Positions 1 to 9,940 of a stretch of DNA of 64,000 nucleotides are shown here, piece by piece; positions within the stretch are counted from its first letter, which is position 1; each line of letters begins with the position of its first letter. Source of the DNA: Streptomyces canus (GTDB lineage Bacteria; Actinomycetota; Actinomycetes; Streptomycetales; Streptomycetaceae); NCBI RefSeq assembly GCF_030816965.1, contig NZ_JAUSYQ010000002.1, positions 4,497,001 to 4,561,000 of the forward strand, written 5' to 3'. Made by a program: the position numbers and the translations under genes. The notes under the pieces are model-generated. The model did no database searches and was not told the DNA's origin. It saw only the letters and a list, made by a program, of their open reading frames with translations.

Positions 1-286
1 CGTGGCCGGTGACGCGTGCGACGACCGGCTTGCCGAGTTCCACGATCTGCCGCAGGAGCCCGACCAGGGCGTCGGGGTCCGGGGGGTCCTTCAGATCGGC
101 GCCCGCGGAGAAGGTGTTGCCGGTGTGAGTGAGGACGATCGCGCGCACGGCGTCGTCCTTGGCGCAGTCCGCCAGGCTGGAGGCCAGTTCCCCCACCAGC
201 GCCGCGGACAGGGCGTTGCGGTTGTGCGAGGAGTCGAGGGTGAGGGTTTCGATGCCACGCGCGCGTGTGCGGCCGATCAGTGTCAT
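1..286 (-). CDS. Enoyl-CoA hydratase/isomerase family protein (3' end outside window)
   Basis: Only the first 95 codons are inside the window; the gene runs off the left edge. The visible part is the N-terminal half of a crotonase fold: a beta-strand start (TLIGRTRARGIETLTL), then NALSAALVGEL, and at about residues 59-65 the oxyanion-hole motif FSAGADL that polarises the acyl-CoA thioester. Crotonases hydrate trans-2-enoyl-CoA in beta-oxidation-like pathways, although isomerase or hydrolase members share these motifs. The ATG overlaps the stop of the upstream CoA ligase by four bases (ATGA, 283-286), so it is translationally coupled as the last visible gene of the minus-strand operon. The exact substrate cannot be read from this fragment. 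Confidence 0.9.
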   Translation of the reverse strand, partial: MTLIGRTRARGIETLTLDSSHNRNALSAALVGELASSLADCAKDDAVRAIVLTHTGNTFSAGADLKDPPDPDALVGLLRQIVELGKPVVARVTGH

Positions 287-1851
287 GCGCGTTCCCTGAG
301 CTGTCGTCGGAGGATCTTGCCGGAGGCGGCCCGGGGCACCGCGTCGATGAAGGTGACCTGGCGGACGCGTTTGTAGGGGGCGACGCGCTCGGCGACGTAC
401 ATCATGACCTCGCCCTCGGAGAGTTCGGTGGCGGTCGGCTGGCGGACGACGAAGGCGTGCGGGACCTCGTTGCCGTCGTCGTTGTAGACGCCGATGACGG
501 CCGCGTCGGCGATGCCGGGGTGGGTGAGCAGGAGGGCTTCCAGTTCGGCGGGGGCCACCTGGAAGCCCTTGTACTTGATCAGCTCCTTGACCCGGTCGAC
601 GACGAACAGCCAGCCGTCGGCGTCGACATGGCCGACGTCGCCGGTGTGCAGCCAGCCGTCGGGGTCGATCATCGCGGCGGTGTCGTCGGGGCGGCCGAGG
701 TAACCCTTCATGATCTGCGGGCCGCGGATCAGGATCTCGCCGGGCTCGCCGACGTCGAGGTCCTTGTCGGGGTCGTCGAGGGAGACGATCCGCATCTCGG
801 TGCCGGCGATGAGCTTGCCCACCGTCCCCGGGGGTGCCTCGCGCATCGCGGACAGGGGGACGACGTGGGTGCCGGGCGAGAGTTCGGTCATGCCGTAGGC
901 CTGGCCGACGGGCGGGAGGCCGAGCCGGGCCGAACAGGCGGCGGCGAGGCGGGCGTCCAGGGGGGCGGCGGCGCTGACGATGTAGCGCAGGGACGACAGG
1001 TCGTAGTGCTCGACCAGCGGGTGCTTGGCGAGGGCGAGGACGATCGGCGGGGCCACGTACAGGCCGGTGATGCGGTGGTTCTGGATCGCCGCGAGGAAGG
1101 TCTCCAGGTCGAAGCGGGGCAGGACGACGACGGAGGCGCCGAGGCGCAGGGGTGCGTTCATGAGGGCCGTGAGGCCGTAGATGTGGAAGAAGGGCAGGAC
1201 CGCGAGGATGCGGTCCTCGGGGCCCGCCGCCATCAGCGGTTCGAGCTGGGCGAGGTTGGTGGCGATCTGCCGGTGGGTGAGCATCACGCCCTTGGGGGTG
1301 CCGGTGGTGCCCGAGGAGTACGGCAGTGCCGCGACGTCCGTCACCGGGTCGATGGCGAGGTCCGGCTCGGGGGCCGTCGAGGACAGCATGTCGATCAGGG
1401 AACGGTGACCGGGCGCGCTGTCGCAGACGAAGATCTCCCGTACCCCGCCCGCGAGTTCGGCGGCCCGCCGTGCCGTTTCCAGGAGTGGGGAGACGGTGAC
1501 GATCCAGCGGGCCGCGGAGTCTCTGAGCTGCTTGGCGAACTCCTCGGGCGTGGAGAGCGGGTGCACGGTCGTGACGGAGGCACCCGCGCGCGTGGCGGCG
1601 TAGAACGCGGCCGGGAAGGCGATCGTGTTGGGGCTGTGCAGTGCCAGCACGTCCCCCTTGGCGACGCCCGCCTCCGCGAGGCCCGCGGCGACCCGGCGGT
1701 GGAACCGGTCTAGCTGTCCGTAGGTGAGGGTGGCGCCGTCGGTCCCGTCGATCAGGGCGGGCGCCTCACCGAACTCGGCGGCTCGCGCCAACACCGCCTC
1801 GTGGATGGGGAGTTCTACCGGCGTGACGTCTGCGTACTCGCTGCGGAACAC
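283..1851 (-). CDS. AMP-forming acyl/aryl-CoA ligase (cinnamate/4-coumarate:CoA ligase type)
   Basis: This 522-residue ANL-superfamily enzyme activates a carboxylic acid as acyl-AMP and then transfers it to CoA. Motifs in order are the P-loop YSSGTTGTPKG (about 178-188), QAYGMTE (317-323), GWLHTGD (399-405), the hinge VDRVKELIKYKG (418-429) and the C-terminal catalytic Lys in PRAASGKI (about 512). By recall, its sequence is nearly that of the characterised S. coelicolor cinnamate:CoA ligase (SCO4383), including Ala294 in the substrate pocket. It lies 17 nt after the acyl-CoA dehydrogenase and overlaps the enoyl-CoA hydratase by four bases. The neighbours suggest branched-chain or terpenoid acids, so the in vivo substrate is open. 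Confidence 0.95.
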   Translation of the reverse strand: MFRSEYADVTPVELPIHEAVLARAAEFGEAPALIDGTDGATLTYGQLDRFHRRVAAGLAEAGVAKGDVLALHSPNTIAFPAAFYAATRAGASVTTVHPLSTPEEFAKQLRDSAARWIVTVSPLLETARRAAELAGGVREIFVCDSAPGHRSLIDMLSSTAPEPDLAIDPVTDVAALPYSSGTTGTPKGVMLTHRQIATNLAQLEPLMAAGPEDRILAVLPFFHIYGLTALMNAPLRLGASVVVLPRFDLETFLAAIQNHRITGLYVAPPIVLALAKHPLVEHYDLSSLRYIVSAAAPLDARLAAACSARLGLPPVGQAYGMTELSPGTHVVPLSAMREAPPGTVGKLIAGTEMRIVSLDDPDKDLDVGEPGEILIRGPQIMKGYLGRPDDTAAMIDPDGWLHTGDVGHVDADGWLFVVDRVKELIKYKGFQVAPAELEALLLTHPGIADAAVIGVYNDDGNEVPHAFVVRQPTATELSEGEVMMYVAERVAPYKRVRQVTFIDAVPRAASGKILRRQLRERA

Positions 1852-1868
1852 GGTTCCTCCAAGAGCGC

Positions 1869-2999
1869 CTAGTACGACTTGGGCAGGCCCAGGGTCTGGT
1901 GGGAGACGTAGTTGAGAATCATCTCCCTGCTCACCGGTGCGATACGAGCCACGCGCGCGGCCGTTATCAACGAGGCGAGCCCGAACTCACGGGTGAGGCC
2001 GTTGCCACCGAGGGTGTGGACCGCCTGGTCCACCGCCTTCACACAGGCCTCCCCCGCGGCGTACTTCGCCATGTTGGCGGCCTCTCCCGCGGCCACGTCG
2101 TCGCCCTCGTCGTAGAGGTGTGCGGCCTTCTGCATCATCAGGCGGGCGAGTTCGAGGTCGATGTGTGCCTGGGCGAGGGGGTGGGCGATGGCCTGGTGGG
2201 CGCCGATGGGGGTGTTCCAGACCGTGCGGTCCCGGGCGTAGGTGATCGCCTGCGCGAGGGCGTAGCGGCCCATGCCGATCGCGAAGGCGGCCGTCATGAT
2301 GCGTTCGGGGTTGAGGCCGGCGAAGAGCTGGAGAAGGCCCGCGTCCTCGTCTCCCACGAGGGCCTCGGCGGGGAGGCGTACGTCGTCGAGGGTGAGCTCG
2401 AACTGCTTTTCCGCCGCCTGGAGTTCCATGTCGATCCGGCGGCGCGTGAAGCCTTCGGCGTCTCGGGGGACGATGAAGAGGCAGGGCTTGAGGCGGCCGG
2501 TGCGGGAGTCTTCGGTGCGGCCGACGATGAGGGTGGCGTCGGCTATGTCCACGCCGGAGATGAAGACCTTGCGGCCGGTGAGCAGCCAGTCGGCTCCGTC
2601 GCGGTGGGCCGTGGTGGTGATGCGGTGGGAGTTGGAACCGGCGTCCGGCTCGGTGATGCCGAAGGCCATGGTGCGGGTGCCGTCGGCGAGGGCGGGGAGC
2701 CACTCCTGTTTCTGGGCTTCCGTGCCGAAACGGGCGATCACCGTGCCGCAGATGGCCGGGGAGACGACCATCATGAGGAGGGGGCAACCGGCTGCGCCCA
2801 ACTCTTCCAGGACGATGGAGAGTTCGGCGATGCCGCCGCCACCGCCTCCGTATTCCTCGGGAAGGTTGACTCCCAGGTAGCCGAGTTTGGCGGCTTCGGA
2901 CCAGAGTTCTTCTCGGTTGAAGTCGCGGCCGTGGCGTTTGCCCAGGGCGGCTACCGCTTCACGTAGGGACTTGTGCTCATCGGTTTCGGTCGTGGGCAT
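1869..2999 (-). CDS. Acyl-CoA dehydrogenase
   Basis: This 376-residue flavoprotein has the normal acyl-CoA dehydrogenase length. It should introduce the alpha,beta double bond into an acyl-CoA and pass electrons to electron-transfer flavoprotein. The N-terminal helical domain carries NLPEEYGGGGGG, the middle beta domain the FAD/substrate signature FGITEPDAGSNS (about 118-129), and the C-terminal domain the FAD-contacting HTLGGNGLTREFG. It lies 34 nt after the carboxylase alpha subunit and 17 nt before the CoA ligase on the same strand. Together with the carboxylase this fits an isovaleryl-CoA or citronellyl-CoA dehydrogenase-like step, but the substrate is inferred from context only. Confidence 0.94.
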   Translation of the reverse strand: MPTTETDEHKSLREAVAALGKRHGRDFNREELWSEAAKLGYLGVNLPEEYGGGGGGIAELSIVLEELGAAGCPLLMMVVSPAICGTVIARFGTEAQKQEWLPALADGTRTMAFGITEPDAGSNSHRITTTAHRDGADWLLTGRKVFISGVDIADATLIVGRTEDSRTGRLKPCLFIVPRDAEGFTRRRIDMELQAAEKQFELTLDDVRLPAEALVGDEDAGLLQLFAGLNPERIMTAAFAIGMGRYALAQAITYARDRTVWNTPIGAHQAIAHPLAQAHIDLELARLMMQKAAHLYDEGDDVAAGEAANMAKYAAGEACVKAVDQAVHTLGGNGLTREFGLASLITAARVARIAPVSREMILNYVSHQTLGLPKSY

Positions 3000-3033
3000 G
3001 TGGCTCCTTGGTGGGGCTGGTCGCGCAATTCCC

Positions 3034-4875
3034 CTAGGTGGGTTCGACTACTGCCAGCAGTTCACCGACCGTCACCTGCTGGCCGGTCAGTGCGTGAAGC
3101 TCACTCAGCGTTCCTGCGTGGGGCGCCGTGATCTTGTGTTCCATCTTCATCGCCTCCAGCCACAGGAGGGGCTCTCCCGCCTGTACGGCGGTCCCTACGG
3201 CCAGTCCGTCGGCCACGCGGACGACCGTTCCCGGCATCGGAGCCAGGAGGGAACCCGGTGCGTGCTGGGCCGTCGGGTCGGGGAAGCGGGGTAGGACCTT
3301 CAGGGTCGTGCCGTTCACATACACCTGATCGTCGTACCTGGACACCTCGAACTTCCTCTGTATGCCGTCCACCTCCAGGACGACGAGAGCCGCGTCCGCG
3401 TGGACCACCCGGGCCCCGTCCGCCTCCAGGCCCTGCCTCGTGTGGCGGTAGTGGACCTCGTGCTCCTCCCCCGCCATCGCGTACCGCTTCGTCTGCGGGG
3501 CCGAGGGCAGGTTGCGCCAGCCGCCGAAGCGGGAGCGGCCGACCGCGTCCGCAAGGGCCGCGGCCAGGGGGGCGTACGGGTCGGAGTGCGGCTCGGTGAG
3601 TTCGGGCAGGTGACGGTCGTAGAAGCCCGTGTCCATGCGGGCCGTCGCGAACTCCTTGTGGCGCAGGGAGTTCACCAGCAGGTCCCTGTTCGTGGTCGGG
3701 CCGTGGATCGTCGCCCTTTCCAGGGCGCCCGCCAGTGTGCGGACCGCCTCCGCGCGTGTGGGGGCGTACGCGACGACCTTCGCGAGCATCGGGTCGTAGT
3801 GGACGCCGATGTCGTCGCCGTTCTCGTAGCCCGTGTCCAGGCGGACGGACGGGGGGACCGACAGGTGGTGCAGGGTGCCGGTCCGGGGAGTCCAGTCCCG
3901 CGAAGGGTCCTCGGCGTAGAGGCGCGCTTCGACGGCGTGGCCACGCGCGCGTGGCGGCTCGTCGGGCAGCTGGACCCCTTCGGCGACGCGGATCTGTTCC
4001 GCCACCAGGTCGATGCCGAACACCGCCTCCGTCACCGGGTGTTCGACCTGGAGACGGGTGTTCATCTCCAGGAAGTGGGCCTTGGTGCCGGAGACCAGGA
4101 ACTCGACCGTGCCCGCGCCCACGTAGTCCACCGCGCGAGCGGCTCGTACCGCCAGCTCGTGCAGTTCCTCCCTGAGGTCCTCCGGGAGTCCGGGGGCCGG
4201 GGCCTCCTCGATCACCTTCTGGTGGCGGCGCTGGAGGGAGCAGTCGCGGGTGCCCAGGGCCCACACCGTGCCGTGGGTGTCGGCGAGGATCTGGACCTCG
4301 ACGTGGCGGCCGTCCTCGACGTACGGCTCGACGAAGACCTCGCCGTCGCCGAAGGCGCTCGCGGCCTCGGCGCGTGCGCTCTCCAGGGCGGCGGTCAGGT
4401 CCTCGATACGGCGGACGACGCGCATTCCGCGGCCTCCGCCGCCCGCGGCCGCTTTCACCAGCACCGGCAGATCGGCCGGTGTCACGTCCCTGAGGAGCGC
4501 CAGCCCCATCAGTTCCTTCGCACGTGTCTTGGACGCCATCGCCTCGATCGCGGACGGCGGCGGTCCTATCCAGACCAGGCCCGCGTCCAGAACCGCCTGC
4601 GCGAAGTCGGCGTTCTCGGAGAGGAAGCCGTACCCGGGGTGCACGGCGTCGGCGCCGGAGGCGATCGCCGCCTTCACGATCAGGTCGGCGCGCAGATAGG
4701 TGTCGGCGGGGGCCGCTCCCGGGAGTCGTACGACCGCGTCCGCCACGCGCGTGTGGAGGGCGTTCGCGTCCGGGTCCGAGTGCACCGCGACGGTTCGGAT
4801 TCCCGACTCGGCACAGGTGCGGAAGATCCGGCAGGCGATCTCGCCCCGGTTGGCGACGAGCACAGAAGTGATCAC
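3034..4875 (-). CDS. Acyl-CoA carboxylase alpha subunit (biotin carboxylase + BCCP)
   Basis: Biotin-dependent carboxylase subunit of 613 residues. It carboxylates biotin with ATP and bicarbonate. The biotin carboxylase domain begins SVLVANRGEIACRIF, with the ATP-grasp glycine loop AAAGGGGRGMR and the EMNTRLQVEHPVTE motif. The C-terminal biotinyl domain carries AMKM with the biotinylated Lys near residue 577. GTG at 4875 is chosen because a GAGGAA ribosome site lies at the right distance, and the reading frame upstream merely runs into the beta-subunit gene. The segment between KELM and DVTPADLP looks about ten residues shorter than usual for the family. It is paired with the carboxyltransferase gene just upstream (11-nt gap). 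Confidence 0.94.
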   Translation of the reverse strand: MITSVLVANRGEIACRIFRTCAESGIRTVAVHSDPDANALHTRVADAVVRLPGAAPADTYLRADLIVKAAIASGADAVHPGYGFLSENADFAQAVLDAGLVWIGPPPSAIEAMASKTRAKELMGLALLRDVTPADLPVLVKAAAGGGGRGMRVVRRIEDLTAALESARAEAASAFGDGEVFVEPYVEDGRHVEVQILADTHGTVWALGTRDCSLQRRHQKVIEEAPAPGLPEDLREELHELAVRAARAVDYVGAGTVEFLVSGTKAHFLEMNTRLQVEHPVTEAVFGIDLVAEQIRVAEGVQLPDEPPRARGHAVEARLYAEDPSRDWTPRTGTLHHLSVPPSVRLDTGYENGDDIGVHYDPMLAKVVAYAPTRAEAVRTLAGALERATIHGPTTNRDLLVNSLRHKEFATARMDTGFYDRHLPELTEPHSDPYAPLAAALADAVGRSRFGGWRNLPSAPQTKRYAMAGEEHEVHYRHTRQGLEADGARVVHADAALVVLEVDGIQRKFEVSRYDDQVYVNGTTLKVLPRFPDPTAQHAPGSLLAPMPGTVVRVADGLAVGTAVQAGEPLLWLEAMKMEHKITAPHAGTLSELHALTGQQVTVGELLAVVEPT

Positions 4876-4886
4876 TGAAGGGTTCC

Positions 4887-6481
4887 TCACATCCGGAAGA
4901 CGCCGAAGCCGCCGCGTGCGCCCTCGTAGGGCGCGGTGTGGATCGCGGACAGGCACATTCCCAGTACGGTCCGGGTGTCGCGGGGGTCGATGACGCCGTC
5001 GTCGTAGAGCCGCCCGGACAGGAACACGGGCAGCGACTCGGACTCGATCTGCTGCTCCACCATGGCCCGCAGGGCGGCGTCGCCCTCTTCGTCGTACGGC
5101 AGTCCCTTCGCGGCCGCCGACTGGCGGGCGACGATGGAGAGCACGCCGGCGAGCTGCTGGGGGCCCATCACGGCCGACTTGGCGCTGGGCCAGGCGAAGA
5201 GGAAACGGGGGTCGTAGGCGCGGCCGCACATGCCGTAGTGGCCGGCCCCGTAGGAGGCGCCCATGAGGACGGAGAGGTGCGGGACCTTCGAGTTGCTCAC
5301 CGCGTTGATCATCATCGCGCCGTGCTTGATGATGCCGCCCTGTTCATACTCCCTGCCGACCATGTAGCCGGTGGTGTTGTGCAGGAAGAGCAGCGGGATG
5401 TCGCGCTGGTTGGCCAGCTGGATGAACTGGGCCGCCTTCTGGGACTCCTCGGAGAACAGAACACCCTGGGCGTTCGCCAGCACGCCCACCGGGTAGCCGT
5501 GCAGCTCGGCCCAGCCGGTCGCCAGGCTCGTCCCGTAGAGGGGCTTGAACTCGTCGAAGTCGGAGGCGTCGACGATCCGGGCGATCACCTCGCGCGGGTC
5601 GAAGGGAACCTTGAGATCGCCGGGGACGATGCCCAGGAGCTCCTCCGCGTCGTACTTGGGTGGCTCGGCGGTGCCGGGATCGCCGTACGCCTTGCGGTGG
5701 TTGAGGCGGGCCACGACCCGGCGTGCCTGACGCAGGGCGTCCTGTTCGTCGACCGCGAAGTAGTCCGCGAGGCCCGACACGCGCGCGTGCATCTCGGCGC
5801 CGCCGAGGGACTCGTCGTCGCTCTCCTCGCCAGTGGCCATCTTGACCAGGGGCGGGCCGCCGAGGAACACCTTGGCCCGCTCCTTGACCATGATCACGTG
5901 GTCGGACATGCCGGGGACGTAGGCGCCGCCCGCGGTGGAGTTGCCGAAGACGACGGCGACGCTCGGGATTCCGGCCGCCGAAAGCCGGGTCAGATCGCGG
6001 AAGACGGCGCCGCCCGGGATGAAGATCTCCTTCTGGGACGGCAGGTCGGCACCGCCGGACTCCACCAGGCTGATGCAGGGCAGCCGGTTGGCGAGGGCGA
6101 TGTCGTTGGCGCGCAGGGCCTTCTTCAGCGACCACGGATTGCTGGCGCCGCCGCGCACGGTCGGGTCGTTGGCGGTGATCAGGCACTCCACGCCCTCGAC
6201 GACCCCGATGCCGGTGACGAGTGAGGCGCCGACCGTGTAGTCGCTGCCCCAGGCGGCCAGGGGGGACAGTTCCAGGAAGGGCGTGTCGGGGTCGAGGAGC
6301 AGCTCGATGCGCTCCCGGGCGAGCAGCTTGCCGCGCTTGCGGTGCCGTTGGACGTACTTCTCGCCTCCGCCCGCGAGCGCCTTGGCGTGTTCGGCGGTCA
6401 GCTGGTCCAGCTTCGCGAGCATGGCCTCGCGGTTCGTCCGGTAGTCGGGTCCGGTCGTGTCGAGGGTGGTCTGCAGGATCG

Positions 6482-6485
<4 letters not shown>
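4887..6485 (-). CDS. Acyl-CoA carboxylase beta subunit (carboxyltransferase)
   Basis: Carboxyltransferase of 532 residues with N- and C-terminal crotonase-like domains. It moves the carboxyl group from biotin to an acyl-CoA. The start YVQRHRKRGKLLARERIE and the stretches GASLVTGIGVVEG, SGGADLPSQKEIF and FGNSTAGGAYVPGMSD are typical of methylcrotonyl-CoA or geranyl-CoA carboxylase beta subunits (LiuB/AtuC type) rather than of acetyl- or propionyl-CoA enzymes. The GTG start at 6485 overlaps the stop of the AtuA-like gene (GTGA), and the stop lies 11 nt before the alpha-subunit start. The two subunits should form a hetero-oligomeric holoenzyme. Confidence 0.93.
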
Positions 6486-8151
<1,666 letters not shown>

Positions 8152-8155
<4 letters not shown>

Positions 8156-8946
8156 CCGGCGGTCCCCTTCGGCGGGCGGCCCTTGCCCGGCGGACCTGCG
8201 AAGGCCTGGGCGATGTCGAGCCACCGGTCGGCGTCCTCGCCCTCCGCGCGCAGGGCGAGGTCGGCGCGGTGGGCCCGCTGGGTGACCAGGAGGCAGAGGT
8301 CGAGGGCGGGACCGGTGACGCGGTCGGTGGCGTTCTCGGGGCCGAAGGTCCACAACTCGCCGGAAGGTACGGTGAGTTCGATGCGGAACTCCTCGAACGG
8401 CGGGGTCAGTCCGTGGACTCCGAAGGCGAAGTCGCGGGTGCGGACGCCGAGGCGGACGATGTGCCGGATCCGGTCGGTGGGGGTGCGGGTCACGCCCAGG
8501 GCGTCCGCCACGTCCAGGCCGTGGGCCCAGGTCTCCATGAGGCGGGCGGTGGCCATGGAGGCGGTGGACATGGGCGGGCCGTACCAGGGGAAACGGGCGC
8601 CCTCGGGTGCCGCGCGCAGGGCCTCCGCGAGGTCCTCGCGTCCGGCCCGCCAGTAGGCGAGCAGTCGCGCCGGAGGCTTGCGGGCGCCCTCCTCGGCGCC
8701 CTCGTCCACGAAGTCCCCGGGTGCGGCCAGCGCCTTCTCGACCTCGCGGGAGAAGGCCTTCGGGTCGGTGACGGCCAGCAGGGAGGAGTGGTCGGTCCAG
8801 GCGAGGTGGGCGATCTGGTGGGCGACGGTCCAGCCGGCGGCGGGGGTCGCGAGCGCCCACTGCTCGGCGCTCAACCCGGCCACGAGCAGGTCGAGTTCCT
8901 CGCTCTCCGCGCACAGATCGTCGATGACGGGGGTGGGGTCGGCCAT
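8152..8946 (-). CDS. TIGR03084 family DinB-like metal-binding protein
   Basis: This 264-residue protein begins [17 protein letters not shown] and has the DinB/mycothiol-maleylpyruvate-isomerase N-terminal helical bundle. The motif [15 protein letters not shown] supplies the His residues of the presumed metal site. The C-terminal region ([14 protein letters not shown] onwards) matches the TIGR03084 extension. The family is actinobacterial and is thought to relate to mycothiol-dependent chemistry, but its reaction is unknown. The ATG at 8946 is chosen because the longer frame runs into an intergenic operator. It is the first gene of the seven-gene operon, with a CATCCT -10-like hexamer 6 nt before the ATG and a palindrome about 30 nt upstream. 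Confidence 0.88.
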
Positions 8947-8977
8947 GGGGCGAGGATGGCAGCGGGGCTCAAAACAA

Positions 8978-8991
8978 GCAAGCATGCTTGC
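8978..8991. promoter_or_regulatory. 14-bp perfect palindrome, probable TetR-type operator
   Basis: GCAAGCATGCTTGC is a perfect 14-bp palindrome in a locally AT-rich spot between the catabolic operon and degraded DNA to its right. If CATCCT (8953-8958, minus strand) is the -10 hexamer, the palindrome would overlap the -35 region, the expected place for a repressor site. It resembles TetR-family operators, but no regulator gene lies adjacent, so the protein is presumably encoded elsewhere. Confidence 0.6.
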
Positions 8992-9034
8992 ATTAATTCC
9001 CGCTCCACCTTCAGCGAAGGGCGCGGTGCCGGAT

Positions 9035-9290
9035 GGCGCGAGCACTGGCAGTCGGCGGGCTCGGCCACCGCGGCGTACGCGGTGACCAGCATCGCCGTGC
9101 TCGTCCTGCACCTGGTGCGGTCGTCCCCCGGCCTGCCGACGGAACAGGCCGTCTACTCGGCGTGTCGGGCCTCGCGGGCGTGGGGCGCTTCGTGGCGCTG
9201 CGGGTGCACGTCTTCGCTGTGCGCCGGGACGGGACGGGGCCGCGGAAGCGGCGGGAGGCGGCGACCGCGTCGGTGCTGCTCACGGCATAG
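9035..9290 (+). pseudogene. Relic of a small membrane protein (GtrA-like)
   Basis: No intact gene fills 8947-9323. One plus-strand frame reads [18 protein letters not shown] (a membrane helix) followed by [11 protein letters not shown] second frame continues as [20 protein letters not shown] and a basic tail [16 protein letters not shown] before a TAG at 9288-9290. Joining the frames near 9150 gives a plausible multi-helix protein whose end resembles GtrA-family proteins (helix followed by RFVALRxxVFA). There is no credible start codon or ribosome site. The family assignment is tentative; that it is a decayed gene is more secure than what it was. Confidence 0.35.
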
Positions 9291-9323
9291 GGCTCGGACG
9301 GTCTCGCCGTGGCGGCCGTCGCC

Positions 9324-9736
9324 CTACACCGCGGCCAACTCACACCACACGAGCTTGCCCCGGTTGCCGTGTCCGGCCAGCGGGTGCCAGCCCCACAGAT
9401 CGGCGCAGGCTCGGACCATCGCCAGGCCACGGCCCTCCTCCGCGTCGGTCATTACTTCCAACTCCCCCGGAGGTTCAGGGGGTTCGGGCTCGCGTCCCAT
9501 GCGCCGATCCGCAGCACCCCCGCCGACCAGCGGATCCTGAGGGCGGCCGGGCCCTTTGTGTGGCGTACGGCGTTGGAGACCAGCTCCGTTGCGAGGAGCT
9601 CCGCCACGTCCACGACGCGGATCAGGCCGTGCATCGTCAGGATCAGGCGGAGGGTGCGGCGGCTCACGGTGACGGCTCGGGGATCGTTGGGGACGTGGAG
9701 GACGTACTCCCAGGGTTCGGGCTCGGCTTCGGGCAT
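9324..9736 (-). pseudogene. RsbW-like ATP-binding protein, frameshifted
   Basis: The gene starts at ATG 9736 (MPEAEPEPWEYVLHVPND) and encodes a GHKL/HATPase domain of the anti-sigma RsbW type: the N-box reads LATELVSNAVRHTKG. The frame then ends early after LRIGAWDASPNP. The rest of the domain (PPEPPGELEV, then EEGRGLAMVRACADLWGW to CELAAV) lies in another frame and stops at 9324. One missing base in the five-G run 9478-9482 explains the break. Such ATPases commonly sit beside a DUF5753 XRE regulator and a DUF397 protein, as here. It could be a real mutation or a homopolymer sequencing error. Confidence 0.82.
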
Positions 9737-9833
9737 GCGGGTGACTCCGTTCGGGTGAGGGAGGTTCGACGGGCGGTGGCAGTGCCGCGGCCGTCATGGC
9801 AGGACGGGGCGGTGCGCTTCCGCAGAGTGTGCG

Positions 9834-9860
9834 TTGCGTCACTGACAGTAGGGCTATCAT
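9834..9860 (+). promoter_or_regulatory. Candidate promoter of the XRE-DUF397 pair
   Basis: TTGCGT (9834-9839) and TATCAT (9855-9860) resemble vegetative -35 and -10 hexamers with a 15-bp spacer, about 80 nt upstream of the XRE regulator start. The spacer is shorter than ideal, so this is a tentative call. Confidence 0.35.
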
Positions 9861-9940
9861 GTCATCCGGGGCAAGCCGGTCACGTAACCTGCCCCTCGAA
9901 CGAGTCGCCCCACCAGGCGTGTTGAACCGAGGAGCAGTTG

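Noticed and set aside
265..1713. Long plus-strand open frame of 482 codons
   Set aside because: It is the mirror of the CoA ligase gene: Val/Gly/Arg/Asp-rich translation with no domain, caused by the high third-position GC of the minus-strand gene.
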